DNA of 9,506 nucleotides, from positions 1-9,506 of the forward strand of contig JAEWEX010000532.1 of the NCBI GenBank assembly GCA_023389135.1. The letters run 5' to 3'. Within the stretch, counting starts at the first letter, position 1, and the number at the start of each line of letters is the position of its first letter. The DNA comes from Pseudomonadota bacterium. Lineage in GTDB: Bacteria > Pseudomonadota > Alphaproteobacteria > Rhizobiales > Methylopilaceae. Shown here piece after piece: positions 1-7,874 of the stretch. Made by a program: the position numbers and the translations under genes. The notes below the pieces were generated by a model. It saw only the letters and a program-made list of their open reading frames with translations, was not told where the DNA came from and searched no databases.

Positions 1-1009
1 GTTCCGGATAGGACTCCACCATGTTGAGCCCGCCCAGCGGCTTGGACTGGCCCTGGTGGCAGGTGCCGCACGCCACCTTCGGCGCGTCGCCATTGGGGCC
101 GAGCCGGTGCGGCGGGTAGGTGGGGCCGAGCGGCTCCAGATACTCCCGGTTCAGCCCCCGCACCATGTTGATGCCGTGCCAGGCGGTGACGCGCAGCGGG
201 CTGCTGGACTCCCAGCTGGAGAAGCTGCGGCTGTTGTGGCAGAAGGTGCAGTTGACCCCCAGCGCGCCGGACATATGCATCATCAATGCATAGCTGCCCT
301 CGGTCTGCTGGATGGTCGCGCCCGGCGTGCCGTCGGGCAGGGCGGTCTGGCCCACCACGCGGATCGCGGTCTCGTCGCCGCGGAACAGCGTCGAGAACGG
401 GTCGTTGGGCAGCGACGTGTAGCCGGCGGTGACCGAGGCGGTGTTCTGGCCCTTCCGGCTCGCGGTCATGCCGCCGGCCTCCGGCAGGCCGTTGTCCTCG
501 AACCAGATGTTGCCGGGCACGGGCTGGCCGCGATGGCAGGTGAAGCAGGTGACGCCGGTGGCGCCCACATGGTCCGACCAGTCGGTGTTGACCGCCCGCG
601 TCATCTCGATCATGCGCCGCGACACGACCTTGGTGTAGACCTCGTCGGAGGCGAGGTTTTCCGGGTTGTGGCAGTAGTTGCAGCCCTGCTCGGGCGACAC
701 CCATTCGGTGATGGCGGCCATGACGCGGATGAAGTCCGCTTCCGGCAGGTCGCCCAGCACCTGGACGTTCTGGTAGACGTCGCGTGCGAGCGGCCCCTCC
801 GGCGGCCCGGGCGGGATGCCCTCCGACGGCTGGACGCGGGCGGCCTCGGTGCGCGCCGCGTCCCGCGGGTTGGTGACCTGCTCCATGCCGAGCCCGCGAT
901 AGCCGAGCTGGGTCACCTCCACCGGCGGCCGGTCCCAGCCGGCCCCCAGCATCATGGCGGCGCCCAGAAGGGCGGTTGCGCCGACCGCGGCGGCGATGCC
1001 GTAGTTCAT
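1..1009 (-). CDS. pufC: Photosynthetic reaction-centre tetraheme cytochrome c subunit (PufC), 3' end cut by window
   Basis: This is the periplasmic cytochrome that sits on the L/M reaction centre and re-reduces the oxidised special pair. I translated 336 residues. All four c-type heme motifs are present: C110-N-Y-C-H114, C155-F-T-C-H159, C254-T-F-C-H258 and C314-G-T-C-H318. Met-rich helices before or after them (M133/M136, M243-M246, M292) can supply axial ligands, and H147 is a candidate for the bis-His heme. The N-terminus (residues 1-24) is one hydrophobic Ala/Gly-rich segment with no cysteine, so the usual lipoprotein lipobox is absent; the first Cys of the protein is C110. The start is fixed by a GGAGG ribosome site (1018-1022) inside the end of pufM, 8 nt before the ATG, and only 1 nt separates pufM from pufC. 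By family length (about 340-360 residues) only a short C-terminal stretch should be missing at the window edge. The identity is certain; the N-terminal anchoring mode is inferred. Confidence 0.96.
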   Translation of the reverse strand, partial: MNYGIAAAVGATALLGAAMMLGAGWDRPPVEVTQLGYRGLGMEQVTNPRDAARTEAARVQPSEGIPPGPPEGPLARDVYQNVQVLGDLPEADFIRVMAAITEWVSPEQGCNYCHNPENLASDEVYTKVVSRRMIEMTRAVNTDWSDHVGATGVTCFTCHRGQPVPGNIWFEDNGLPEAGGMTASRKGQNTASVTAGYTSLPNDPFSTLFRGDETAIRVVGQTALPDGTPGATIQQTEGSYALMMHMSGALGVNCTFCHNSRSFSSWESSSPLRVTAWHGINMVRGLNREYLEPLGPTYPPHRLGPNGDAPKVACGTCHQGQSKPLGGLNMVESYPE

Positions 1010-1010
1010 G

Positions 1011-1979
1011 TCACGAACCTCCGATGGCGGGATCGGCGACGGGCGTGGAGATCGGATACATCGGCGCGACGCCGTGCTTCTCCGCCCAGAGGAACCAGTT
1101 GTCGACCACCGTGCCGGTGAGCAGGATGCCGATGCCGCCCGTCAGCGGGCACAGCACGGCGAACCACCACGCCCAGCGGTGAACCGACTCCATGGTGGCG
1201 TTGAACCCCATGGTCCACCGCCAGAACAGCGCGGCGCGCTCGGACGCGGTGCCGCGGTCGGTGATCTGCTCGATCTCGCGCTCGCCGCCGAAGCGGCTCA
1301 CGGCCAGGATGGTTGCGCCATGCATGGCGAACAGCAGCGCCGACCCGTAGAGGAAGGCGATGGAGAGCATGTGGAACGGGTTGTAGAACAGGTTGCCGTA
1401 GCGGATGGAGAACGCCGCGGTCCAGTCCAGGTGCGGGAAGATGCCGAACGGCACGCCCTCGCTCCAGCTTCCCATCAGCAGCGGCCGGATGAAACCCAGC
1501 ACCAGGTAGAGCCAGATCGCGGCGGCGAACGCCCAGGCGACGTGGGTGCCGAGCCCCAGCGCCCGCGCCCGCCGGTACATGCGCACCCACCACAGGATGA
1601 TGGAGGTGGTGAGGAAGAAGCCCGCCATCAGCCACCAGCCGCCCTCGTTGAGCGGCGGGATGATGCGCAGGCCGTGCTCCGGCGAGGGCGCCTCCAGCGC
1701 CAGCCACGGCAGCTGGCGCACGAACTGGATCGGATCCCAGTTCACCGAGGCCAGCATGTTCAGGCCGATGATCTCGATGGCGATCACGCCGCAGACGATC
1801 GACCAGACGCCGATCCAGCCGAGATAGATCGGCCCGATCTGCGCGTTGCCGAAGATGCCGATGAGCCGGCTGAAGGTCGGCGTCCCGCGGCGCAGGCTGT
1901 CGCCCGCCGGCAGCGCGATCCCCAGCTCGGGAACGCCCCGGACCTGCACGCGCGTGAAGATGTTCTGGTATTCGGGCAT
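1011..1979 (-). CDS. pufM: Photosynthetic reaction-centre M subunit
   Basis: This 322-residue, five-helix membrane protein pairs with PufL to hold the bacteriochlorophyll special pair, accessory bacteriochlorophylls, bacteriopheophytins, quinones and the non-heme iron. With numbering one higher than mature Rhodobacter sphaeroides M, the expected residues are present: H203 (special-pair ligand), H183 (accessory bacteriochlorophyll), H220, E235 and H267 (iron ligands), Y211 (the electron-transfer Tyr M210 position) and W253 (next to the primary quinone QA). The N-terminus ([14 protein letters not shown]) is typical of M subunits. The C-terminus is short and ends soon after the WFLWAEKHG segment. 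The gene follows pufL after 15 bp, with a G-rich site just upstream as a modest ribosome site. Its last bases contain the ribosome site of pufC, which suggests coupled translation. Confidence 0.99.
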   Translation of the reverse strand: MPEYQNIFTRVQVRGVPELGIALPAGDSLRRGTPTFSRLIGIFGNAQIGPIYLGWIGVWSIVCGVIAIEIIGLNMLASVNWDPIQFVRQLPWLALEAPSPEHGLRIIPPLNEGGWWLMAGFFLTTSIILWWVRMYRRARALGLGTHVAWAFAAAIWLYLVLGFIRPLLMGSWSEGVPFGIFPHLDWTAAFSIRYGNLFYNPFHMLSIAFLYGSALLFAMHGATILAVSRFGGEREIEQITDRGTASERAALFWRWTMGFNATMESVHRWAWWFAVLCPLTGGIGILLTGTVVDNWFLWAEKHGVAPMYPISTPVADPAIGGS

Positions 1980-1994
1980 GGTCTTGTCCCCCCG

Positions 1995-2819
1995 TCAGCG
2001 CCAGATCGGCAGCTCGAGCCACCAGTTCCACCATTCGGGCCAGCCGCGGGTCCAGAACGGACCGCTGATGATGATGCACACCGCGCTCCAGAACACGGCG
2101 GCGAGCGCCAGGAACAGGCCCAGCCGGTGGATGCCGAGCGTCCCGATCGAGTATCCGATGGTGTCGCGGAAGAAGGTGTCCTCGTATTCGGGGGACTTCA
2201 CTGCCTCGCCGCGCTTCGGGTTGGTCGCCGATAGCACCAGCGCCCCGTGCAGCGACAGCGCCAGCGTCGTCGTGAAGAAGAACGACACCGCGATCATGTG
2301 CGCGGGATTGTAGTGGAAGTGCAGGTACTGGTAGCCGACGTTGGAGACCCAGTCGAGGTGGCTGATGATGCCGTAGGGGAAGCCGTGGCCCCAGGCGCCC
2401 AGCAGCACCGGCCGGATCACCACCAGCGAGACGTAGGCGAAGATCGCGACGCCGAACGCGAACGGCACGTGGTAGCCGATGCCGAGCTTGCGGCAGATCT
2501 CGACCTCGCGCAGCGCCCAGGACACGAACGAGCCGATGGCGCAGAAGGTGATGATCTGCCACAGCCCGCCCTCCTTCATGGGGGCGAGCGCCAGCCCGTG
2601 GCTGAGATCGGGCGGGTTGATGGAGATCTGCCACAGGTTCCAGGTCGGCCCGATGGCCGCGCCGTAGACGATCAGCGCGGTGCCCAGCGTGGCGAAGAAC
2701 ATCGTGGTGACGCCGAAGAAGCCGACATAGAATGGGCCGACCCAGAAGTCGAACAGGTCGCCGCCGATCAGCGTGCCGCCGCGGACGCGGTATTTTCTCT
2801 CGAAGCTGAGCATTGCCAT
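1995..2819 (-). CDS. pufL: Photosynthetic reaction-centre L subunit
   Basis: This is the 274-residue L subunit of the type II (quinone) reaction centre, a five-helix inner-membrane protein. The opening [20 protein letters not shown] is the family signature. Key residues, again offset by one from R. sphaeroides L: H174 (special pair), H154 (accessory bacteriochlorophyll), H169 (hydrogen bond to the special pair), H191 and H231 (iron), E105 (hydrogen bond to the active-branch bacteriopheophytin), and E213, D214 and S224 on the proton path to QB. All are intact, so the protein should be functional. I chose the ATG at 2819 because a strong GGGGAGGG ribosome site (2827-2834) lies 7 nt upstream; a second ATG at 2813 is less well placed. 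A 136-bp gap rich in hairpins separates it from pufA, as in other puf operons where antenna and reaction-centre mRNA levels are set apart. Confidence 0.99.
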   Translation of the reverse strand: MAMLSFERKYRVRGGTLIGGDLFDFWVGPFYVGFFGVTTMFFATLGTALIVYGAAIGPTWNLWQISINPPDLSHGLALAPMKEGGLWQIITFCAIGSFVSWALREVEICRKLGIGYHVPFAFGVAIFAYVSLVVIRPVLLGAWGHGFPYGIISHLDWVSNVGYQYLHFHYNPAHMIAVSFFFTTTLALSLHGALVLSATNPKRGEAVKSPEYEDTFFRDTIGYSIGTLGIHRLGLFLALAAVFWSAVCIIISGPFWTRGWPEWWNWWLELPIWR

Positions 2820-2870
2820 TGGCGGACCCTCCCCGCGGGCGCAGGCTGTTTGGTCGGTGAAGGGGCGCCG

Positions 2871-2933
2871 CCGGCCCGGGGCGGGCGGGCCGGAGCGGAC
2901 GGAACCCGTCCCTCCGCCCCCCGGCCGCGCCGG
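2871..2933 (-). other. Three adjacent GC-rich hairpins in the pufA-pufL intergenic region
   Basis: The 136-bp space between pufA and pufL holds three perfect inverted repeats, in transcript order: 2933-2921 (5-bp stem, 3-nt loop), 2911-2897 (6-bp stem GGACGG/CCGTCC, 3-nt loop) and 2893-2871 (8-bp stem CCGGCCCG/CGGGCCGG, 7-nt loop). None is followed by a run of T on the minus strand, so they do not look like intrinsic terminators. In Rhodobacter capsulatus, hairpins at this same place protect the pufBA part of the message from 3'-to-5' decay and give an excess of antenna over reaction-centre protein. The same role here is inferred from position. The rest of the gap shows only the pufL ribosome site. 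Confidence 0.7.
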
Positions 2934-2955
2934 CGACGCCGTTTCGCAGTGCCGG

Positions 2956-3144
2956 CTACGAGACGTGTCTCGACGCCGGGACGACCAGGCTCGTCGTGGT
3001 GGCGGTGGTGCTTGCCCCCTCCAGCCAGTTGAACCGGTCGGTGCTGAGCAGGATGAAGTGGATCAGCAGTGCCAGCACGAAGAGGAACGTGAACAGGGCG
3101 ACGAGCGTCCTGCGCGGATCGAACAGAAGCCAGACCTTCCACAT
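2956..3144 (-). CDS. pufA: Light-harvesting 1 (core antenna) alpha polypeptide
   Basis: This 62-residue LH1 alpha chain has one membrane helix (about residues 12-34) and pairs with LH1 beta in the ring around the reaction centre. The start [14 protein letters not shown] is the family signature. H29 is the bacteriochlorophyll ligand, and W40, eleven residues later, is at the position that hydrogen-bonds the acetyl group in core antennas absorbing at about 870-880 nm. After the conserved RFNWLEG the chain ends in about 18 Ser/Thr-rich residues (43-62 region), which may be trimmed as reported for some LH1 alpha chains. The AGGAGGGG ribosome site (3148-3155) overlaps the pufB stop codon and lies close to the ATG, so translation is probably coupled to pufB. 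Confidence 0.98.
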   Translation of the reverse strand: MWKVWLLFDPRRTLVALFTFLFVLALLIHFILLSTDRFNWLEGASTTATTTSLVVPASRHVS

Positions 3145-3153
3145 GTTCCCCTC

Positions 3154-3381
3154 CTAACCCAGATGCGCCATGACATTGCCGGCGGCGAGCTTCACCCCGT
3201 CCACCAGCGCTGCATAGCCTTCGGGTCCAGGAAGCCACGGACGCCACTGCCAGACCAGGAAGTGGGCGATGATGGCGATCACAGTGAAGGCGATGAAGCT
3301 GGTCACAAAGATCTTGTGAAACTCCTGCGCCTCACTTTCAGAGAGCCCGGTCAGGCTCACTGGTCTACCCATTTCTGCCAT
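3154..3381 (-). CDS. pufB: Light-harvesting 1 (core antenna) beta polypeptide with C-terminal tail
   Basis: This 75-residue LH1 beta chain has the family signature [17 protein letters not shown], then one membrane helix and [10 protein letters not shown]22 and H40 are the two conserved histidines. H40 is the bacteriochlorophyll ligand, with W46 and W49 behind it in the usual +6 and +9 positions. After the canonical end (PG at 51-52) the chain continues for about 23 residues ([22 protein letters not shown]...), a tail absent from the roughly 49-residue Rhodobacter chains. The Rhodospirillum rubrum precursor carries a comparable removable tail, as I recall. A GAGGG ribosome site (3390-3394) sits 8 nt before the ATG. 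It follows the pufQ-position gene after 137 bp and precedes pufA by 9 bp. Confidence 0.98.
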   Translation of the reverse strand: MAEMGRPVSLTGLSESEAQEFHKIFVTSFIAFTVIAIIAHFLVWQWRPWLPGPEGYAALVDGVKLAAGNVMAHLG

Positions 3382-3518
3382 TGTGTTTACCCTCGGCTAG
3401 TTGTTGGCCCTGCGGCCGATGCCGGGAAGCGGGCCCCCCGGTGCGGACCGCCGCGGCGCTTGCGCGTCGTGGCGGACATTCCCCCCGTGCCACCGGGTGG
3501 AATTCTCGTGACCGTCGG
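3382..3518 (-). other. pufQ-position gene to pufB intergenic region, no clear promoter
   Basis: This 137-bp gap contains the pufB ribosome site near its end and a few short inverted repeats (CCACC-G-GGTGG at 3490-3500; CGGT-GCGG-ACCG at 3439-3450). I find no TGT-N12-ACA repressor site, no convincing -35/-10 pair and no terminator. In Rhodobacter the main puf promoter lies upstream of pufQ, so this stretch may only be an mRNA leader or a processing region. Confidence 0.4.
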
Positions 3519-3725
3519 TCACATGAAGGCGAACGGTATGGTCGCGTAGGCGTCGGTGCGGGCCTGCCGGAAGATCGACACCCGGGCCGGCGCGCCGGTG
3601 CGGCGCGGGACCAGCCGCGACACCGCCGCCGCGATCAGGAACAGCACGAAGCTCGCGAGGAACATCAGGCGGAACTGGCGCTTGTCGGCGCCGTGCCGCG
3701 CGGGGGAGCCGGTGGTGCGTGCCAT
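3519..3725 (-). CDS. Small single-span membrane protein in the pufQ position (PufQ-like)
   Basis: This 68-residue protein lies between bchZ and pufB, exactly where pufQ is found in Rhodobacter. It has a basic N-terminus (residues 1-19), one hydrophobic span (about 20-36, RLMFLASFVLFLIAAAVSRL), then an Arg-rich stretch and the tail SIFRQARTDAYATIPFAFM. Rhodobacter PufQ has a similar size and layout (one span, then a basic stretch and a conserved tail) and is thought to help handle tetrapyrrole intermediates or RC-LH1 assembly. The residue match is too weak for me to assign it firmly, so I give no symbol. Start: a GGGAGG site (3735-3740) lies 9 nt before the ATG at 3725. An in-frame ATG at 3803 would give 94 residues; it overlaps the bchZ stop as ATGA and has a GAGGGGG site (3811-3817) 7 nt upstream. 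The extra 26 residues are His/Arg-rich and not membrane-spanning. Confidence 0.75.
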   Translation of the reverse strand: MARTTGSPARHGADKRQFRLMFLASFVLFLIAAAVSRLVPRRTGAPARVSIFRQARTDAYATIPFAFM

Positions 3726-3799
3726 GTGGTTTGACCTCCCAGTCAGTGGCCCTGCGGCCGCGCGCGCCGGCCGGTGCCGGTGCGGTGTTTCGGTGGCGT

Positions 3800-5257
3800 T
3801 CATGCGGGGGCCCCCTCGTGCAGGAGGCTCTGGGCCGCCTCGACGGCGGCGGTCCCGACCCGGGCCTGGCCGGCCTGGCGGGCCGCCCGCTCGGCGGCGT
3901 CGCGCAGCCGCTTGGCGGCGGAGATGCGGATCAGCACCGGCATCGCGTCGACGAGTTCGTCCAGGGCGGCGCGGGCGGCGTCGTCCCAGGGCAGCTGCCG
4001 CTCGCCGCGCGCCGGCGTCGGCTCGACGCGGTCCATCTCGGCGCCCAGCGGCAGGATGTGGAACAGCGCGTCGAACAGCGCGTTGCACAGCTCCTGGACG
4101 ATGTAGGCCGCGCCCGAATAGCCCATGAACGGCGTGCCGGTGTGGCGGCGGATGATGGAGCCGGGGAACGAGGCGGGGATGTAGATCGCCTTGGCGCCGA
4201 TTTCCGCGAGATACATGCGCTCGTTGTAGCTGCCGAACATGATCAGCGGCGTCTTGTCCCTGACGGCCCTGCGGACGGCCTCGTTGTCGGGCTTGGCGCC
4301 GGCGGTGCGGGCGAAGGCGAAGGTGCAGGGCAGCCCCATCTCCGTTTCCAGGAAGTGGCGCAGGCCCCGCGCATAGGTCTCGGTCGCCACCACCGCGAAG
4401 CTCGCCGTGCCGAAGAAGTCCTGTGTCACGGAGCGCCAGATGTCCCAGACCGGCTTGATGGTGGTGTGCTTCTCGCGCTCGATGAACGGCTCCGGGTCGA
4501 GCCCGGTCAGCTCGCCCAGCTTGCGCAGGAAGCGCGTCGTCGAGTGCAGGCCGATGGGGGCCTGCAGGTAGGGCTTTTCCAGCGCCTCGCACAGCATGCG
4601 GCCGAATTCGCGGTACATGCAGATGTTGACGTCGGCGTCGACCAGCCGCGGCACGTCGGCGAGGTGGGTGCCCAGCGGGAACACCATGTTGATCTCGGCG
4701 CCGATGCCCTCGACCATGCGCCGGATCTCGGCGAGGTCCGACCAGCAGTTGAAGGTGCCGTAGGCCGGGCCGATGATGTTGACGCGCGGCCTGGCGCCCT
4801 CCGGCCTCGGCTTCTCCCGGGGCATCTTGCCGCCCTTGGCGCCGTACTCGCTCCACAGCCAGAACATGGCGCGGTTGGCGCACTGCCACTGGTCCTCGTC
4901 GATGGTGCGCGGCAGGAAGCGCTGGATGCCGGTGCCCTCGGGCGTCACGCCGCCGCCGATCATCTCGGCGATGGAGCCGGTGACGACGACGCTGGGCAGC
5001 GCCGGGTCCAGCGTCGCATGGGCGCGCTTCATCGCGCCCTCGGTGCCGTGCTGGCCCAGTTCCTCCTCCGACAGCCCGGTGACCACGATGGGCAGTTCGT
5101 GAGGCGGCAAACCGTCGGTGTAGTGCAGCACCGAGGTCACCGGCAGGTTCTCGCAGCCCACCGGCCCGTCGATGATCACCTGGAGGCCCTTGACCGCGGC
5201 GAACACGTAGACCGCGCCCCAGTAGCCGCCGGCCCGGTCGTGGTCGAGCACTAGCAT
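3800..5257 (-). CDS. bchZ: Chlorophyllide a reductase subunit Z (chlorophyllide a oxidoreductase)
   Basis: This 485-residue protein forms, with BchY, the catalytic component of chlorophyllide a oxidoreductase (COR), which reduces the C7-C8 double bond of ring B to give the bacteriochlorin ring of bacteriochlorophyll. It is related to nitrogenase NifK and to BchB. The N-terminal segment [10 protein letters not shown]...[10 protein letters not shown] is typical; C35 is the single cysteine expected to help bind the shared [4Fe-4S] cluster at the Y-Z interface. Further conserved-looking stretches are [17 protein letters not shown] and the [14 protein letters not shown] region near the C-terminus. 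The start at 5257 is set by GAGGAGG (5265-5271), 7 nt upstream. It overlaps the end of bchY by 7 bp, which points to coupled translation and a 1:1 supply of the two subunits. Family length is about 480-490 residues, so the gene is complete. Confidence 0.97.
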   Translation of the reverse strand: MLVLDHDRAGGYWGAVYVFAAVKGLQVIIDGPVGCENLPVTSVLHYTDGLPPHELPIVVTGLSEEELGQHGTEGAMKRAHATLDPALPSVVVTGSIAEMIGGGVTPEGTGIQRFLPRTIDEDQWQCANRAMFWLWSEYGAKGGKMPREKPRPEGARPRVNIIGPAYGTFNCWSDLAEIRRMVEGIGAEINMVFPLGTHLADVPRLVDADVNICMYREFGRMLCEALEKPYLQAPIGLHSTTRFLRKLGELTGLDPEPFIEREKHTTIKPVWDIWRSVTQDFFGTASFAVVATETYARGLRHFLETEMGLPCTFAFARTAGAKPDNEAVRRAVRDKTPLIMFGSYNERMYLAEIGAKAIYIPASFPGSIIRRHTGTPFMGYSGAAYIVQELCNALFDALFHILPLGAEMDRVEPTPARGERQLPWDDAARAALDELVDAMPVLIRISAAKRLRDAAERAARQAGQARVGTAAVEAAQSLLHEGAPA

Positions 5258-6873
5258 CCGATCGCCTCCTCGGATTTGGGCCGGACGCCGAGCCGGGCCA
5301 GGTTCTTCTTGCGGAAGTCGGGCCGGTCGACCGGGGTGTCCTCCCAGATTCCGGAGGCGTCGCCGTGTCCGACGTCGCCGAAGAACGCCTTCATCTCGTC
5401 GAAGCGCGCCTTGCCGGCCATGGCGGCGTTTACCACCGCGGCCAGCGACCCGGCGCCGGCGGGCCCCATCAGCGGCCGCGCCGAGATCAGGTTGGTGAAA
5501 TACAGCCCCGGGATCGCCATCTCCTTGGCCTTCTGCACCACCGGCGTGGTGCCGATGGCGAGGTCGGGCCGGAACGCGCGCAGCGCGGCGAGGTCCTGCT
5601 CCAGCGAGGCGCGGTAGGTGACGTGGACGCCCTTCGCCTCCAGCCATTCCCGGTCGGGATCGGACCATGCGGTGCGCGGGCAGGCGGTGCCCACATAGCG
5701 CAGGTCCGCGCCGCTCTCCACCAGCAGGCGCGCCACCAGCAGCTCGGAGCCCTCGTAGCCCGACAGCGTGATGCGCCCGCGCACGGGCCGCGCGGCCAGC
5801 GCCGCGCGGATGGCGGGCAGGATCGTCTGCTTGGCGGCGTCGATGCGCGCCTGCGGCACGTTGCAGGCCGCGCCGATGCCGTCGAGCCAGGCGGCGGTGC
5901 CGTCATGGCCGACCGGGGCGGAGCCGACCACGGTGCGCCCGGCCGCCTCCAGCTCGCGCACCACGGAGGTGTAGAACGGATGGATCGCCGCCACCGCGGC
6001 CCCGTCCAGCGCGGCGTAGAGCTCGCGCCACTCGCGGGTCGGCACCACCGGGCCGGCGGCCAGCCCCAGCGGCTCCAGCATCATGCCGATCCCGACCGGG
6101 TCGGCGGGGAACATCTCGCCCACCAGCGTCACGGTGGGCCGGTCGCCGACGCCGGCCCGCGGCGCCGCCACGGGCCCGGTCTCGGCCTCGCCGCGGGCAT
6201 ATTTCAGCATGGCGCCGGCCAGCACGTCCTTGGCCTCGGCATGGGTCGGCACGCCGAAGCCCGGCACGTCGATGCCGACGATGCGGACGCCGTTGATCTC
6301 CTTCGGCAACAGCTTCAGCGGCACGCCCGACGCGGTGGGCACGCACAGATTGGTGATGACCACGGCGTCGTAGAGCGCGGGATCGGCCAGCTTGAACACC
6401 GCCTCGCGGATGTCCTCGAACAGCTTGCCCGTGACCAGCGTCTCGGAGTTGAACGGCACGTAGCCGACCGTGCGGCGCGCGCCGTAGAAGTGCGAGGTGA
6501 AGGTGAGCCCGTAGACGCAGCACGCCGAGCCCGACAGCACCGTCGCCGTGCGTCGCATGCGCAGGCCGACGCGCAGGCTTCCGAATGCAGGGCACATGCT
6601 CTGCGGCTGGTCGTGGGGCCCGACCGGATAGTCGGCGGCGTATTGCGCCAGCGTCTCGCTCATGCCGGCCGCCTCGGCGGCCCTGAGCAGCTCCGCCTTG
6701 CCGCCATGGCAGCCGATGCCGTCGCCCGACGAGGCGGCCATGGCCGGCGCCGGGCCCACGGACCGCGCCGGCGCCGCGCCGTCATTGTTCATGGGCGCGT
6801 CGGCGGCCTCGTCATAGACGATCTCCGCCGTGGCCGGCAGGTCGTCGTCGAGGCGCGGCCGGTCGTCGGTCAT
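5251..6873 (-). CDS. bchY: Chlorophyllide a reductase subunit Y (chlorophyllide a oxidoreductase)
   Basis: This 540-residue partner of BchZ is a NifD/BchN-type subunit. It carries the strongly conserved block [21 protein letters not shown]94, C119 and C177 have spacings of 25 and 58, which match what I recall for the three BchY cysteines that ligate the COR [4Fe-4S] cluster (the fourth ligand being BchZ Cys35). Other marks are [19 protein letters not shown] and the C-terminal [20 protein letters not shown]. Before the first conserved GCHGG (residues 54-58) lies an Asp/Ala-rich, probably disordered N-terminus of about 50 residues, so the protein is somewhat longer than relatives (about 500). 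The start is not well fixed: no good ribosome site precedes the ATG at 6873, a GTG at 6882 overlaps the bchX stop, and M28 is another option. The gap to bchX is 5 bp. Confidence 0.96.
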   Translation of the reverse strand: MTDDRPRLDDDLPATAEIVYDEAADAPMNNDGAAPARSVGPAPAMAASSGDGIGCHGGKAELLRAAEAAGMSETLAQYAADYPVGPHDQPQSMCPAFGSLRVGLRMRRTATVLSGSACCVYGLTFTSHFYGARRTVGYVPFNSETLVTGKLFEDIREAVFKLADPALYDAVVITNLCVPTASGVPLKLLPKEINGVRIVGIDVPGFGVPTHAEAKDVLAGAMLKYARGEAETGPVAAPRAGVGDRPTVTLVGEMFPADPVGIGMMLEPLGLAAGPVVPTREWRELYAALDGAAVAAIHPFYTSVVRELEAAGRTVVGSAPVGHDGTAAWLDGIGAACNVPQARIDAAKQTILPAIRAALAARPVRGRITLSGYEGSELLVARLLVESGADLRYVGTACPRTAWSDPDREWLEAKGVHVTYRASLEQDLAALRAFRPDLAIGTTPVVQKAKEMAIPGLYFTNLISARPLMGPAGAGSLAAVVNAAMAGKARFDEMKAFFGDVGHGDASGIWEDTPVDRPDFRKKNLARLGVRPKSEEAIGC

Positions 6874-6878
6874 GGCGC

Positions 6879-7874
6879 TCACACGATGTCGTAGACGACT
6901 TCGAGGGAGGGCTTCTTCACCGTCGTCCTGCCGCACATGTCTTCTTCGGTGGCGGGCACCAGGACGAAGTCGCGGCCGGTGCTTTCGCTGGAGAACAGGC
7001 CGAGCAGCGCGTCCTGGCCCAGCGGCGCCGGCTGGCGCGGCTGCGAATCCGCCACGTTCTGCGCCAGTTCCTCGAACAGCGGGCCCCAGCGGTCGCCGGG
7101 GCGGCCGACGATGTGGTAGTTCGCGCTCTTGCGGCGGATGTCCTCGTCGGCGGGGATCGCCGCCAGCACCGGGATGCCAACCGCCTCGGAGAAGGCCGCC
7201 GCCTCGCCGGTGCCGTCGTCCTTGTTGATGACCATGCCGGCGACGCCGACATTGCCGCCGAGCTTGCGGAAATACTCCACCGCCGAGCAGACATTGTTGG
7301 CGACGTAGAGCGACTGCAGGTCGTTGGAGCCGACCACGATCACCTTCTGGCACATGTCGCGGGCGATCGGCAGGCCGAAGCCGCCGCACACCACGTCGCC
7401 CAGGAAGTCCAGCAGCACGTAGTCGAAGCCCCACTCGTGGAAGCCCAGCTTCTCCAGGAGCTCGAAGCCGTGGATGATGCCCCGCCCGCCGCAGCCGCGG
7501 CCGACCTCCGGCCCGCCCAGCTCCATGGCGAACACGCCGTCGCGCTTGAAGCAGACGTCGCCGATGGCGACCTGCTCGCCGGCCAGCTTCTTCTTCGTGG
7601 AGGTCTCGATGATGGTCGGGCACGCGCGCCCGCCGAACAGCAGCGAGGTGGTGTCGCTCTTGGGGTCGCAGCCGATCAGCAGCACCTTCTTGCCCTGCTG
7701 GGCCATCATGTAGCTGAGGTTGGCCAGCGTGAACGACTTGCCGATGCCGCCCTTGCCGTAGATGGCGATGACCTGGGTCTCCTTCTTCACCGCGCCGGCG
7801 GGGGCGGGCGCGGGCTCGATGGCGGCCTCCGCGCGCAGCAGGTCGCGCATCAGGGTCTGCGGCGAAGCGTTCAT
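6879..7874 (-). CDS. bchX: Chlorophyllide a reductase iron protein, subunit X
   Basis: This 331-residue ATP-dependent electron donor of COR is homologous to nitrogenase NifH and to BchL. A dimer bridges one [4Fe-4S] cluster and passes electrons to BchYZ with ATP hydrolysis. The P-loop is IYGKGGIGKS (residues 38-47). C128 in GRGCGGRG and C163 in VVCGGFGLP are the two cluster cysteines contributed by each monomer. LIGCDPKSDTTSLLFGG (66-82) and LDFLGDVVCGG carry the switch regions. Residues 1-32 are an Ala/Pro-rich leader of the kind seen in BchX but not NifH. The start at 7874 forms an ATGA overlap with the bchC stop and has a GGAGG site (7883-7887) 8 nt upstream; an in-frame ATG at 7910 lies inside bchC and is less likely. 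Length agrees with the family (about 330). Confidence 0.98.
   Translation of the reverse strand: MNASPQTLMRDLLRAEAAIEPAPAPAGAVKKETQVIAIYGKGGIGKSFTLANLSYMMAQQGKKVLLIGCDPKSDTTSLLFGGRACPTIIETSTKKKLAGEQVAIGDVCFKRDGVFAMELGGPEVGRGCGGRGIIHGFELLEKLGFHEWGFDYVLLDFLGDVVCGGFGLPIARDMCQKVIVVGSNDLQSLYVANNVCSAVEYFRKLGGNVGVAGMVINKDDGTGEAAAFSEAVGIPVLAAIPADEDIRRKSANYHIVGRPGDRWGPLFEELAQNVADSQPRQPAPLGQDALLGLFSSESTGRDFVLVPATEEDMCGRTTVKKPSLEVVYDIV

Noticed and set aside
56..1120. Long open frame on the plus strand opposite pufC and the end of pufM
   Set aside because: It is the mirror of GC-rich minus-strand codons. The product is Ala/Arg/Gly/His-rich low-complexity sequence with no recognisable domain, while the opposite strand encodes four perfect heme motifs.
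1006..2634. Minus-strand frame of 542 codons overlapping pufL and pufM in another phase
   Set aside because: Arg/Ala/His-rich translation with no family features; pufL and pufM in the true frames are unambiguous.
3382..3518. Search for a PpsR site or a promoter directly upstream of pufB
   Set aside because: No TGT-N12-ACA match and no acceptable -35/-10 pair; only short GC inverted repeats that are expected by chance at this GC content.
3756..3772. Hairpin GGCCG-N7-CGGCC between bchZ and pufQ-position gene as a terminator
   Set aside because: The stem is only 5 bp, the loop is itself alternating GC, and no T-run follows on the minus strand; it is better seen as possible leader structure.
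3719..6894. Two long plus-strand open frames (3719-5254 and 5365-6894) opposite bchZ and bchY
   Set aside because: They have compositional bias typical of antisense frames in high-GC DNA, no domain signatures, and lie opposite well-conserved genes.
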